Positions 44,306 through 54,258 are shown, counted from the first letter of the stretch. The stretch: DNA of 64,000 bases from Pseudooceanicola sp. HF7 (GCF_011806405.1 NZ_JAATOW010000021.1:1-64000), one strand, 5' to 3'. Notes: generated from the letters alone by a model not told the origin. A program made the numbers and translations.

Positions 44306-46678
44306 ATGGCCCATCCATTCCAATTCAGGCATGCAATTCAAGGAGGTAGCCTCCTTCTTCTGATCACGGCGGCGGCCTCGGCAAGCGCACAGGATGCGCC
44401 GCGCGACGGATCCGTCCTGCCGCTGCCGCCTGCACCTTTCGAAGGGGTCATCACCGAAACATTCGAGGGATCGACCCAGGATTACCCGCAGCCGGTGACA
44501 CCGCCCGAAGGGGCGCCCAACGTCCTGGTCGTGCTGATCGACGACCTTGGGTTCGGCCAGCCCGGCACCTTTGGCGGGCCGGTTCCGACCCCGGCCATGG
44601 ATGCCCTTGCCGAAGAGGGGCTGCGCTTCACCCGGTTCCACACCACCGCCATCTGTTCGCCGACCCGCGCGGCCCTGCTCACCGGGCGCAACCACCACCA
44701 GAGCGGCTTTGGCACGATCACCGAACTCTCCACTGGCTATCCGGGCTATGACAGCATCTGGCCGCGCTCCACCGCGACCATCGCGGAGATCCTGAAGGAT
44801 CACGGCTATTCGACCTCGGCTTTCGGCAAGTGGCACAACACGCCGGATTGGGAGACCTCTCCCATGGGGCCATTCGATCACTGGCCGACCGGGCTGGGCT
44901 TTGAGTACTGGTACGGCTTCCAGGGCGGTGAGACCAGCCAATGGGATCCGCAGCTGTTCCGCAACACGATCCCGGTCGAGCCGGAGCTGACCCCGGAAGA
45001 GGGGTACAACCTGAACGTCGACCTGGTGGACGATGCGATCGAATGGCTGAACCTGCAGCAGTCCATTGCGCCGGAAAAGCCCTATTTCATGTATTTTGCG
45101 CCGGGCGCGGTCCATGCGCCGCTGCATGTCAGCCAGGAATGGATCGACAAGTTCGCCGGAGAGTTCGACCAGGGCTGGGACGCGGTCCGCGAACAGACCC
45201 TGGCCCGGCAGAAGGATATCGGCGTTGTGCCTGAGGAGACTGACCTGACGCCGCGACCGGAAGAGATCCGGGCCTGGGATTCGCTGGATGCGGATGCGCA
45301 AAAGCTCTTCAGCAAGCACCAGGAGGTTTTTGCCGGCTTCCTGGCGCAGACCGATCATGAAATCGGCCGCCTGATCGAGAAGGTGCGCAGCATGCCCGGC
45401 GCCGAAAACACGCTGGTCATCCTGATCGCGGGCGACAACGGACCCAGCGCGGAGGGCAGCATCACCGGCACGCTGAACAACATGATGACCCAGAACGGCG
45501 TGCCCGACACGGTCGAAGACCAGCTGCCCGTGATGGACGAGATCGGCGGCCCGCTGCATGAGAACCATTATCCTGTCGGCTGGGCCTGGGCGGGGTCCTC
45601 TCCGTTCCAGTGGATGAAGCGCGTGCCGTCGCATTTCGGGGGCACCCGGAACGGCATGGTCATCAGCTGGCCGGCACAGATCAGCGATACCGGCGGCATC
45701 CGGACACAGTTCCACCATGCCGTGGATATCGCCCCGACCATCCTGGAGGCCGCCGGCATTCCGGAACCGGAGGTGGTGAATGGGGCCGAGCAGATCCCGA
45801 TGGCGGGCGTCAGCATGGAATACAGCTTTGACGATGCCGAAGCGCCCGGAACGCGGGACACCCAGTACTTCGAGACCGGCGGGCACCGCGCGCTTTACCA
45901 TGACGGCTGGGTCGCCGCGTCCTTCCACGGCGCCCCCTGGGAGCTGACCGGCTCGGTCGGTTTCGACAATAACACCTGGGAGCTCTACAACATCGAGGAG
46001 GACTTCGCGCAGGCCCATGACCTTGCAGCCGAGAACCCCGAGAAGCTGGCAGAGCTGCAGGCGATGTTCGATGAAGAGGCCGAGAAGTTCCAGGTCTACC
46101 CGCTGGACGATCGCTTCTCTGATCGGGCCCTGAACCCGGAGCGCCCCTCGGTCACCCGTGGGCGGGACGTGTTCAACTATGCGCCGGGCACGACCCGGGT
46201 TCCCGAAGGCAGTGCCGCGCCGGCCTACCAGCGCTCTCACACCATCACGGCAGAAATCGAGGTGCCGGAAGAGGGCGCAAGCGGCGTGATGATCGCCAAC
46301 GGCGGCTCATCGGCCGGCTACACGCTGTATCTTGAGGACGGCGTGCCGGTCTATGAGTTCAACTTCTTCGCCAAGGAGGTGTACCGGGTTGCCGGTGAAA
46401 CCCCGCTGGAGCCGGGCGCGCATAGCGTGACGATGATCTATGAGCAGCTTCCCTTCGAGGCCGGGAAAGAGGTCACGGGCGGCACGGCCAAGCTGCTTGT
46501 TGATGGGACCGAGGTCGCCAGCGGCGATATCGAGAAGGTCGTGCCCTCGCGCTACTCGGCAACAGAGACGCTGGACATCGGCATGGACCTGGGCTCGACA
46601 GTGACGCCGGCCTACCGCGAAGAGGCGCCCTTTGCCTTCACCGGTAGGATCAAGCAGGTCACGGTGGAACTGCAGTAA
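44306..46678 (+). CDS. Secreted arylsulfatase (type I sulfatase)
   Basis: A 790-residue alkaline-phosphatase-fold sulfatase. It has a signal peptide (cleavage near residue 28, ASASAQDA), metal residues Asp79/Asp80 (LIDDLGFGQPG) and the formylglycine motif CSPTRAALLTGR with Cys118 to be modified. SAFGKWHN near 173 holds a conserved active-site lysine. The last 160 residues or so (after SAAPAYQRSHTITAEIE) form an extra beta-rich domain beyond the basic fold. It cleaves sulfate from aryl or sugar sulfates in the periplasm; the substrate is unknown. A 17-base hairpin at 44340-44356 lies in the signal peptide region. Confidence 0.93.
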   Translation: MAHPFQFRHAIQGGSLLLLITAAASASAQDAPRDGSVLPLPPAPFEGVITETFEGSTQDYPQPVTPPEGAPNVLVVLIDDLGFGQPGTFGGPVPTPAMDALAEEGLRFTRFHTTAICSPTRAALLTGRNHHQSGFGTITELSTGYPGYDSIWPRSTATIAEILKDHGYSTSAFGKWHNTPDWETSPMGPFDHWPTGLGFEYWYGFQGGETSQWDPQLFRNTIPVEPELTPEEGYNLNVDLVDDAIEWLNLQQSIAPEKPYFMYFAPGAVHAPLHVSQEWIDKFAGEFDQGWDAVREQTLARQKDIGVVPEETDLTPRPEEIRAWDSLDADAQKLFSKHQEVFAGFLAQTDHEIGRLIEKVRSMPGAENTLVILIAGDNGPSAEGSITGTLNNMMTQNGVPDTVEDQLPVMDEIGGPLHENHYPVGWAWAGSSPFQWMKRVPSHFGGTRNGMVISWPAQISDTGGIRTQFHHAVDIAPTILEAAGIPEPEVVNGAEQIPMAGVSMEYSFDDAEAPGTRDTQYFETGGHRALYHDGWVAASFHGAPWELTGSVGFDNNTWELYNIEEDFAQAHDLAAENPEKLAELQAMFDEEAEKFQVYPLDDRFSDRALNPERPSVTRGRDVFNYAPGTTRVPEGSAAPAYQRSHTITAEIEVPEEGASGVMIANGGSSAGYTLYLEDGVPVYEFNFFAKEVYRVAGETPLEPGAHSVTMIYEQLPFEAGKEVTGGTAKLLVDGTEVASGDIEKVVPSRYSATETLDIGMDLGSTVTPAYREEAPFAFTGRIKQVTVELQ

Positions 46679-46738
46679 GGCGACACGCGGTCATCGCCTG
46701 CCGTTGCGCAGGACGACGAACAAGGGCCCTGAGCCCGG

Positions 46739-46770
46739 AAACCGTGGCAGCTGAGCGCTGTCACGGTTTT
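46739..46770 (+). terminator. Terminator of sulfatase gene
   Basis: Stem AAACCGTGGCAG / CTGTCACGGTTT (one G-T pair) with a 7-base loop and T-run, 60 bases after the sulfatase stop and just before the convergent antiporter stop. Confidence 0.8.
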
Positions 46771-48033
46771 TCAGTCTGAAGGGGCGGGCGCCTGGTCCTC
46801 GATCCGCCGCATCGCCCAGCTGACGCTGAAGCCGTGCAGGATGGTGGAGAGCAGGATGATGAGCCCGACAAGCGCCCAGAGCTGGGCTTCGTCCACGAAC
46901 TGCATGTGGGTCATCGCGTAGCAGAGGTAGTAGATCGAGCCGATGCCGCGTACGCCGTAGACGGAAATGACGGCGCGGTCGCGGTGCGGCATCCGGGTGC
47001 CGATCAGGCTGATCCAGCCCGACAGGGGCCGGATGACCAGGATCAGCACCAGCGCGATCGCGACATGGGTCCAGGTCAGCTGGGCAAAGACCAGCGGCAG
47101 GATGGCGCCAAGGCCGATCAGCAGAACGGCCGTCAGCGCATGTTCGATGGATTCGGTGAAATCATGCAATTGGCGGTGGAACTGGTGGTCTTCCTCCATC
47201 CGGCGCAGGGTCATGCCCATGACGGCGACGGCGATGAAGCCGTAGCCTTCGATAAGCTCGGTCGAACCGTAGCAAAGCAGGACACCGGCCAGGGCCACCA
47301 CGCCGGATCCGGTGTTGGCAAGCGGCGCGCCCTTGGGGACCGCGAAAAGCACCAGCGCCAGCGCGCGGCCACCGGCCCAGCCGGCAAGGGCGCCCACGGC
47401 AATGCGGTAAACCACGTCAAGGGCCAGCCACTCCAGCGCCCAGGCGCCGGGGTTCAGCCCCTCTGCCGCCACGATCAGACCCATGTAGACAAAGGGAAAG
47501 GCCAGCCCGTCGTTCAGCCCGGCCTCTGTCGTCAGGGTGAAGCGGACAGGGTGTTCCTGCCCCTCCTGCGGGGGGCCGACCTGGACATCGGCGGCCAGCA
47601 CCGGGTCGGTCGGCGCCACGACCGCGCCCAGCAGGATCGCCCCGGCGGCGGTCAGCCCGCCCAGGTGGAAGCCCAGCAGGGCGACCGAGGCGATGGTCAG
47701 CGGCATGGCCACCGCCAGCAGGCGCGCCGTCGGGCCCCATTTGCGCCAGGGCCGCAGGCTGTCGATGCGCATGCCGGTGCCGAAAAGCGCCACGATCACG
47801 GCCAGTTCGCTGACGACCTCCCATGCGCCGGTTGCGGTGCGCGGGTCCGGGATCGCCGGCATTCCGGGCACGAGCAGCGCGGCGGCGGCACCGAAGATGA
47901 TCATCAGCGGGGCTGAGGCCGGTTCATCCCGCGACACGAGGCGGGGCAGCCAGCGCGCCGATATGACGATCACGCCGATCACGGCCAGGGCGATATGGTA
48001 GGGGTTGAGGCCGAAGAATGCGTCCGAGGTCAT
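46771..48033 (-). CDS. Cation:proton antiporter (CPA1, NhaP-type)
   Basis: A 420-residue inner membrane protein with about 12 hydrophobic segments. The ion-binding core is seen as APTDPVLAADVQVG (near residue 142) and EAGLNDGLAFPFV (near 170), typical of CPA1 sodium or potassium/proton antiporters. A conserved arginine region RDRAVISVYGVRGIGS lies near 348. It exchanges monovalent cations for protons for pH and salt balance. Convergent with the sulfatase gene. Confidence 0.9.
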   Translation of the reverse strand: MTSDAFFGLNPYHIALAVIGVIVISARWLPRLVSRDEPASAPLMIIFGAAAALLVPGMPAIPDPRTATGAWEVVSELAVIVALFGTGMRIDSLRPWRKWGPTARLLAVAMPLTIASVALLGFHLGGLTAAGAILLGAVVAPTDPVLAADVQVGPPQEGQEHPVRFTLTTEAGLNDGLAFPFVYMGLIVAAEGLNPGAWALEWLALDVVYRIAVGALAGWAGGRALALVLFAVPKGAPLANTGSGVVALAGVLLCYGSTELIEGYGFIAVAVMGMTLRRMEEDHQFHRQLHDFTESIEHALTAVLLIGLGAILPLVFAQLTWTHVAIALVLILVIRPLSGWISLIGTRMPHRDRAVISVYGVRGIGSIYYLCYAMTHMQFVDEAQLWALVGLIILLSTILHGFSVSWAMRRIEDQAPAPSD

Positions 48034-48303
48034 AGTCTGTTCAGGTCCGTCCGGGTTTAGGCGCAGGGCCGGGGCTGTTGTTGGGGGCAGCCGAATGCTG
48101 CCTTTGGGCAGATAGCGCGTTGACGGGCGAAATCAGGGCCGGTTCGGCCGGAATGGGGGTCTTGGGCCGCGAAGCTGTGTCGATATCCCCTCGGGACGCG
48201 GGCATTTCGGCGGCAGCCAAGCGCGCCCGGCCAGGGGCGCAGCTCACGCGATTGGCAGCGCGCGTGCCTTGCCGGCGTCACGGCGAGGACCATCTTTCCC
48301 GCC

Positions 48304-48948
48304 ATGAAACGCCTGATCCTGTTCCCTCTCCTGTTACTGGCCGCCTGCGGTCGCGGCGTGCCCGAAGATGCCCGTATCGTGGTGGCGGGTGATTCCGTCA
48401 TGGCCTGGAACCGCTCTGCCGGTGGGTCCGTCGCGGACCGGCTTGAGGCCGAGCTGCGCGAGCCGGTCGGGGATGTGTCGCTGCCCCTGGCGCGGGTCAT
48501 GAGCGGGGCGGGCCCGCTGAACATCCCCAGCCAGCTGAGCGGGGTCACGGCGCCCTGGATCGTACTGAACGGGGGCGCCAATGACCTTGCCGGGCGCTGC
48601 GAGTGTTCCGATTGCGGCGATGTGCTGGACCAGCTGATCACCGAAGACGGGACCGGCGGCGCGATCCCGGCGCTTGTGGGCGATTTGCGGCAACGCGGGG
48701 CACAGGTGATCTGGGCGGATTACTACACCGCGCCGGCCTATGCGGGCACCAGCTGCGAAGCGCCCTACCAGGTGCTGGAAACCCGGTTGGGCCGGATGGC
48801 GGCAGCGGATGCGGGCGTGACGCTGGTGGACATGGACGAACGCTTCCGGCCTGACGACCTGACGCTTTTCGCCTCTGACAAGACTCATCCGTCGCCGAAG
48901 GGATCGGCCCGGATCGCAGAGCAGATCGCGCCACTTCTGAAACGATAA
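48304..48948 (+). CDS. SGNH/GDSL hydrolase lipoprotein
   Basis: A 214-residue lipoprotein: signal peptide with lipobox LLAAC, so Cys15 is lipidated. The SGNH esterase motifs are VAGDSVMAW (nucleophile Ser31), NGGANDLAG (oxyanion Asn) and DKTHPS (catalytic Asp and His). It carries an extra cysteine cluster CECSDC after GANDL. It would hydrolyse an ester or acyl group on the periplasmic face; the substrate is unknown. Confidence 0.88.
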   Translation: MKRLILFPLLLLAACGRGVPEDARIVVAGDSVMAWNRSAGGSVADRLEAELREPVGDVSLPLARVMSGAGPLNIPSQLSGVTAPWIVLNGGANDLAGRCECSDCGDVLDQLITEDGTGGAIPALVGDLRQRGAQVIWADYYTAPAYAGTSCEAPYQVLETRLGRMAAADAGVTLVDMDERFRPDDLTLFASDKTHPSPKGSARIAEQIAPLLKR

Positions 48949-49000
48949 GGGCGGGGTCGCGCGGGCGTTCCCGTTTCGCGGGCCGCGCGCCCCTTGCAGA

Positions 49001-49723
49001 TCAGCTTTCCGGGGCGTTCTTGCCGGGTTGCAGACCGATCCCGGACAGGAAGACCTTCAACCCCAGGTTCATCCGCGCGTTGATCGTCGCCTCATCGGGG
49101 CGGAAGGTGTCATCCAGCATCGGGTCCAGCACGGGGATCTGGATCATGTCGCGCAGCAGTTCCGCTGCTGCACGGCTGTCGAAATCGGCTGGCAGCTCTT
49201 CGCGGCTGACAGAGCGGTCAAGCTCCATGCAGATCAGGGATTCCCAGCGACGCGGACCGATCTCAAGACAGCGGCGCCCGAATTCTGGGGAGTCGGGGCC
49301 GGACACCACCGCATGGCGCAGGATCGCAAGCGGCATGTCCCAGTTCGGCTTGCGGCGGCGGGCCAGCAGAAGCCTGAGACGGTCCTCAAGGGGCAGGGCG
49401 TGTTGCTCGGGTGCGAGCGGTTGCAGGCACTGGTCTACCAGCCGCTCCATATAGGCCATCAGAAGGCCGTCGCGGTCCTCGAACAGCTCATACAGGGTGC
49501 GGCGTGACATGCCGGATTCCCGGGCAATGGCGCTGATGGTCAGCATCTGCACGCCGCCCGATCCGAAACGCTTGTCCAGCACGTCCAGGATGATCCGGCG
49601 CCGTTCATCGGCCGAATAGACCACTGGGCGGCCCGGCTTGCCACGGCCTTCGCAGCAGCCGGAGCGCGGTTCGCCCCCGTCTTGATCGCTTCGCTGATTT
49701 TCGGTCACTGAGTCACCACACAT
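49001..49723 (-). CDS. TetR family regulator of adjacent RND pump
   Basis: A 240-residue TetR-type repressor. The DNA-binding part (about 38-90) has TISAIARESGMSRRTLYELFEDRDGLL as helix-turn-helix. The first 35 residues are a polar extension (Gly/Asp/Glu-rich, Cys-containing) not usual in the family; a later start is possible. It is divergent from an RND efflux operon, with a palindrome between them, so it most likely represses that operon; inferred. Confidence 0.88.
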   Translation of the reverse strand: MCGDSVTENQRSDQDGGEPRSGCCEGRGKPGRPVVYSADERRRIILDVLDKRFGSGGVQMLTISAIARESGMSRRTLYELFEDRDGLLMAYMERLVDQCLQPLAPEQHALPLEDRLRLLLARRRKPNWDMPLAILRHAVVSGPDSPEFGRRCLEIGPRRWESLICMELDRSVSREELPADFDSRAAAELLRDMIQIPVLDPMLDDTFRPDEATINARMNLGLKVFLSGIGLQPGKNAPES

Positions 49724-49770
49724 TTACGCCGCGCCGCAGTATGGGCTTGCACATCCTCTGCGCCTCAAAT

Positions 49771-49792
49771 TATGAGACTGCGCAGTCTTCAT
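49771..49792. promoter_or_regulatory. Probable TetR operator between regulator and RND operon
   Basis: A perfect 14-base palindrome AGACTGCGCAGTCT (49775-49788) extends to the sides as TATG and TCAT, in the 129-base divergent promoter region. Confidence 0.6.
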
Positions 49793-49852
49793 ATTTTCAG
49801 TTGGGGCCTGGCTGCAAGCCGATTGTCCCCGTCGCATAGCAAGGAGCCGAAA

Positions 49853-51046
49853 ATGGCCCAGACATACAAAGGGCATGGTGTCAGCTCCCTGATCGTGTCC
49901 GCCACGAGCCTGTTGATCGCCCTGGCGGCGTTTTCCACGCCGGCGCGCGCGCAGGAAGGGATGCCGCCGCCCACGGTGACGGTGGTGACCATGCAGCCGC
50001 AAACCCTGACGCTGACCTCGACCCTGCCGGGCCGGGTCCGGGCCTCTGCCCAGAGTGAGGTGCGTCCGCAGGTCAATGGTGTCATCACCAAGCGCCTGTT
50101 CAGCGAAGGGACCGCGGTCGAGGCGGGGGACTTGCTGTACCAGATCGACCCGATGACCTACGAGGCCAGCGTGGCACAGGCCAGCGCCAGCCTGTCCCAG
50201 GCCAAGGCGCAGCTGGGCGCGGCGCAGCGCGAATATACGCGGATGCAGAAGCTGAGCGAACGCGGCGTTTCAAGTGAGCAGGCGCTGGATGATGCGCTGT
50301 CGTCGCGCGACGTGGCCCAGGCCGCCGTGGAAGTGGCGGATGCGCAGCTGCGCTCTGCCCAGATCCAGCTGGAACGGACCGAGATCCGCGCCGAGCTTTC
50401 CGGCCAGATCGGCCTGTCCGAGGTCAGCCAGGGTGCCCTGGTCACCGCCAGCCAGACCACGCCGCTGGCCACCATCCGTCTGTTGGACCCGGTCCACGTG
50501 GATGTGACGCAATCGGCGGCGGACCTGCTGGCCTGGCGTCGCGGATCGGGTGCCACCGAGCCGCGGGCCGACAGTGCCGAGGTCGAACTGACCTTGGCCG
50601 ATGGCAGCACCTATGAGCACACCGGTCAGCTGACCGCGGCCGAACCCCATGTCGATGAACAGACCGGGGTGATCCAGCTGCGGATGGAATTCGCCAACCC
50701 GGACGAATTCCTGCTGCCCGGCATGTATGTCCAGGTGGAGATGCCGACCAACACGGTAGAGGGTGTCTACCTTGCGCCCCAGGAAGGCGTGTCGCGGGAC
50801 CGCGACGGCAACCCCACGGCAATGATCGTGAATGCCGAAGGCGTGGTGGAACCCCGCGCGCTGACCGTGCTTCAGGACAAGGGCAACATGTGGGTCGTCT
50901 CTGACGGGCTGGCGCCCGGGGACCGCATCATCGTCGAAGGGCTGCAGAAGGTTGCGCCCGGCGCGACCGTGAACGCTGAAGAGCGCGCGGCGCCTGCCGA
51001 AACCCAGACCGATCCCTCTGCGGCCCCGGCCGCGGCGCAGGACTGA
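49853..51046 (+). CDS. RND efflux periplasmic adaptor (MFP) subunit
   Basis: A 397-residue membrane fusion protein linking the inner membrane pump to an outer membrane channel. It has an N-terminal signal (about 10-37), lipoyl half-motifs (RPQVNGVITKRLFSEGTAVEAGDLLYQID), a coiled hairpin (about 105-180, Ala/Gln/Ser-rich) and a beta-barrel end. ATG at 49853 with AAGGAG upstream is chosen over an ATG 27 codons earlier that lies in the operator. The C-terminus is Ala/Glu/Pro-rich. AcrA/MexA type. Confidence 0.92.
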   Translation: MAQTYKGHGVSSLIVSATSLLIALAAFSTPARAQEGMPPPTVTVVTMQPQTLTLTSTLPGRVRASAQSEVRPQVNGVITKRLFSEGTAVEAGDLLYQIDPMTYEASVAQASASLSQAKAQLGAAQREYTRMQKLSERGVSSEQALDDALSSRDVAQAAVEVADAQLRSAQIQLERTEIRAELSGQIGLSEVSQGALVTASQTTPLATIRLLDPVHVDVTQSAADLLAWRRGSGATEPRADSAEVELTLADGSTYEHTGQLTAAEPHVDEQTGVIQLRMEFANPDEFLLPGMYVQVEMPTNTVEGVYLAPQEGVSRDRDGNPTAMIVNAEGVVEPRALTVLQDKGNMWVVSDGLAPGDRIIVEGLQKVAPGATVNAEERAAPAETQTDPSAAPAAAQD

Positions 51047-51066
51047 CCCAAGGAGCCTTCGCAGAC

Positions 51067-54000
51067 ATGGCCCGTTTCTTCATTGATCGCCCGATCTTCG
51101 CCTGGGTGATCTCCATCCTCATCATGGGTGTGGGACTTCTATCCATCCTCACCCTGCCGGTGGCGCAGTATCCCCAGATCGCGCCGCCAACCATCGCCGT
51201 GCGTGCGGTCTATCCCGGCGCCTCGGCCCAGACCGTGGCCAATACCGTCACCCAGGTCATCGAACAGCAGATGACCGGGCTGGACGGGTTGCGCTACATG
51301 TCGTCCAACTCCTCTGCTGCCGGCGCGGCCTCCATCACGCTGACCTTCGAGACCGGGACAGATCCCGACATCGCCCAGGTGCAGGTGCAGAACAAGCTGA
51401 GCCAGGCCACCCCGCTGCTGCCCGAAAGCGTGCAGAGGCAGGGGATCCAGGTGCAGAAATCCTCGGCCGGGTTCCTGATGGTGATCTCGCTCATCTCCTC
51501 TGACGGGAGCATGAACGAGACCGACCTGAGCGACTACTTGCAGACAAATATCGTGGACGAGATGAGCCGGGTGACCGGTGTCGGCTCTGTCCAGGTCTTC
51601 GGGTCGCCCTACGCGATGCGCATCTGGCTGGATCCGTCGCGGCTGTCCTCCTATGAAATCACGCCGGCGGATGTCGTGGCCGCGGTGCGGGCGCAAAACG
51701 CCCAGATCTCTGCCGGGGCCTTCGGCAGCCGTCCCACGGCGGAACGGCAGATGCTGAACGCCACGATCACCGCGCAATCGCTGCTGCAGACGCCCGAGGA
51801 CTTCCGTCAGATCGTGCTGCGGGCCAATACCAACGGCGGCCTCGTGCTGCTGGACGACGTGGCGGACGTGGAGATCGGGGCGCAAAGCTACGAATTCACC
51901 TCGCGCTACAACGGCCAGCCGGCAACCGGTATGGCGATCAGCCTGTCGCCGGGCGCCAACGCGCTGTCGACCTCCGAGGCGGTGCGCCACCGGATGGAGG
52001 AATTCGCGGCCTTCTTCCCGGAAGGCGTCGAATACGTGGTGCCCTATGACACCACGCCCTTCGTGGAAATCTCCATCGAATCCGTGATGCACACGCTGAT
52101 CGAGGCTATCGGGCTGGTCTTCCTGGTGATGTTCCTGTTCCTGCAGAACTTCCGCGCCACGCTGATCCCGACCCTGGCCGTGCCGGTGGTGCTGCTGGGC
52201 ACCTTCGGGATCATGGCAGCGCTTGGGTTCACCATCAACACGCTGACCATGCTGGCCATGGTGCTGGCCATCGGCCTGCTGGTGGATGACGCCATCGTGG
52301 TGGTCGAGAACGTCGAACGCGTGATGGAGGAAGAGGGCCTGTCGCCTGTCGAGGCCACGCGCAAGTCCATGGGCCAGATCACCGGCGCGTTGATCGGCAT
52401 CGCCATGGTGCTCTCGGCGGTCTTCGTGCCGATGGCCTTCTTCGGTGGCTCCACAGGGGTAATCTACCAGCAGTTCTCCGTCACCATCGTGTCGGCCATG
52501 GCGCTGTCCGTGGTGGTCGCGCTGACCCTGACGCCGGCGCTTTGCGCCACGATGCTGAAGAACACCGGCCACGGGACCAAGCGCGGGCCCTTCGGCCTGT
52601 TCAACCGTGGCTTCGACGGTCTGACCGGGCGCTATGCCGGGGCGGTGCGCTTCATCGTGCGGCGTCCCGTCCGCCTTGGCGTCATCTACCTGATGCTGGT
52701 CGCGGCCATGGTCTCTCTCTTCATGCGCACGCCCACCGGCTTCCTGCCGGAAGAGGATCAGGGCATCATGTTCGTGATGATCCAGACCCCCACGGGTGCC
52801 ACCATGGAGCGGACAGAGGCCGTTCTGAGCCAGGTCGAGGATTACTTCCTGAACGCGGAAGCCGAGAACGTGGATGCCATCTTTGGCGTCGTCGGTTTCG
52901 GCTTTGCCGGGCAGGGGCAGAACATGGCGCTGGCCTTCGTGCGGCTCAAGGACTGGTCCGAGCGGACCGATCCCTCGCAAAGCGTGCAGGCGATCAACGG
53001 GCGGGCCTTTGGCGCGATGATGCAGATCCGCGATGCCATGGTCTTCCCCGTGGTGCCGCCTGCGGTGACGGAGCTGGGCAACGTCTCCGGCTTTGACAGC
53101 TACCTGACCGCGCGGGGCAGCCAGACCCATGAAGAGCTGATGCAGGCCCGCAACCAGCTGCTGGGCATGGCGGCGCAAAGCCCGCTGATCGGCTCTGCCC
53201 GGCCCAACGGGCTTGAGGATGCGGCGCAGTACAACCTGGACATCGACTGGCGCAAGGCCGGGGCGATGGGGGTCACCGCGACCGATGTCAGCAGCCTGCT
53301 GTCGACGGCCTGGGCCGGGACCTACGTCAACGATTTCATCGATGGCGGCCGGATCAAGCGCGTCTACGTGCAGGGCAACCGGGATTCCCGTGCCACCCCG
53401 ACGGATACCGAGCTTTGGCGGGTGCGCAATGCCTCCGGCGGGCTGGTGCCGCTGTCCAACTTTGCGACGGGCAATTGGGAAATGGGCGCGCAGGGGATCT
53501 ACCGCTACAACGGTGTGCCCGCGATGCAGATCCAGGGCTCTCCGGCGCCGGGCGTCAGTTCGGGCGAGGCGATGGCCGAAATGGAGCGCCTGGTCGACCA
53601 GCTTCCGCCCGGCTTCGCGCTGGAGTGGACCGGTCTGTCGCTGGAAGAGCGCGAGTCCGGCAATGCAGCCGGCCTGCTTTACGGGCTGTCCCTGGCGGCG
53701 ATCTTCCTGTCGCTGGCAGCGCTGTACGAAAGCTGGACGATCCCCTTCGCGGTGATGCTGGCCATGCCGATCGGTGTGCTTGGCGCGCTGATCGGGGCCT
53801 GGATGGGCGGCTATGAAAACGGCGTCTTCTTCCAGGTGGGCCTGCTGACGGTCATCGGTCTGACGGGCAAGAACGCGATCCTGATCGTGGAATTCGCCCG
53901 CGAGCGGCTTCAGGATGGCGAAGACCTTCTGACTGCCACGATCGAGGCCGCGCGCCTGCGGTTCCGGCCGATCATCATGACCTCCATGGCGTTTTCGCTT

Positions 54001-54198
54001 GGCGTGCTGCCGCTGGTCCTGTCGACCGGCGCGGGGGCAGGCGGGCGCAATGCCATCGGGGCAGGGGTGCTGGCCGGCACGATCTCTGCCACGGTGCTGG
54101 GCGTGCTCTTCGTGCCGCTGTTCTTCGTCGGGGTCATGCGGCTGTTCGGATCCCGTAAGGTCCGGGAAGAGGCCCGCGCGGCGGCCCGCGCAGGCTGA
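51067..54198 (+). CDS. RND efflux inner membrane transporter (HAE1 family)
   Basis: A 1043-residue proton-driven drug efflux pump of the AcrB type. There are 12 membrane segments, and two large periplasmic loops follow helices 1 and 7. The proton relay aspartates are in GLLVDDAIVVVENVER (near residue 408), and the matching lysine is in GLTGKNAILIVEFARERL (near 940). It follows the adaptor gene by 20 bases. No outer membrane factor gene is in the operon, so it must borrow a TolC-like channel from elsewhere. Substrates unknown. Confidence 0.95.
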   Translation: MARFFIDRPIFAWVISILIMGVGLLSILTLPVAQYPQIAPPTIAVRAVYPGASAQTVANTVTQVIEQQMTGLDGLRYMSSNSSAAGAASITLTFETGTDPDIAQVQVQNKLSQATPLLPESVQRQGIQVQKSSAGFLMVISLISSDGSMNETDLSDYLQTNIVDEMSRVTGVGSVQVFGSPYAMRIWLDPSRLSSYEITPADVVAAVRAQNAQISAGAFGSRPTAERQMLNATITAQSLLQTPEDFRQIVLRANTNGGLVLLDDVADVEIGAQSYEFTSRYNGQPATGMAISLSPGANALSTSEAVRHRMEEFAAFFPEGVEYVVPYDTTPFVEISIESVMHTLIEAIGLVFLVMFLFLQNFRATLIPTLAVPVVLLGTFGIMAALGFTINTLTMLAMVLAIGLLVDDAIVVVENVERVMEEEGLSPVEATRKSMGQITGALIGIAMVLSAVFVPMAFFGGSTGVIYQQFSVTIVSAMALSVVVALTLTPALCATMLKNTGHGTKRGPFGLFNRGFDGLTGRYAGAVRFIVRRPVRLGVIYLMLVAAMVSLFMRTPTGFLPEEDQGIMFVMIQTPTGATMERTEAVLSQVEDYFLNAEAENVDAIFGVVGFGFAGQGQNMALAFVRLKDWSERTDPSQSVQAINGRAFGAMMQIRDAMVFPVVPPAVTELGNVSGFDSYLTARGSQTHEELMQARNQLLGMAAQSPLIGSARPNGLEDAAQYNLDIDWRKAGAMGVTATDVSSLLSTAWAGTYVNDFIDGGRIKRVYVQGNRDSRATPTDTELWRVRNASGGLVPLSNFATGNWEMGAQGIYRYNGVPAMQIQGSPAPGVSSGEAMAEMERLVDQLPPGFALEWTGLSLEERESGNAAGLLYGLSLAAIFLSLAALYESWTIPFAVMLAMPIGVLGALIGAWMGGYENGVFFQVGLLTVIGLTGKNAILIVEFARERLQDGEDLLTATIEAARLRFRPIIMTSMAFSLGVLPLVLSTGAGAGGRNAIGAGVLAGTISATVLGVLFVPLFFVGVMRLFGSRKVREEARAAARAG

Positions 54199-54223
54199 CA
54201 CCCGGCCTGATGTGACGGGAAAG

Positions 54224-54258
54224 AAGGCCCGGTCCCCGTTGAGGGGCCGGGCCTTTTT
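54224..54258 (+). terminator. Terminator of RND operon
   Basis: Stem AAGGCCCGG(T)CCCC / GGGGCCGGGCCTT with a T-run, 25 bases after the pump stop. Confidence 0.88.

Noticed and set aside
51139-54201. Long minus-strand ORF (1020 codons) opposite the RND pump
   Set aside because: Same GC-driven antisense effect; the His/Arg/Gly-rich translation is not protein-like.
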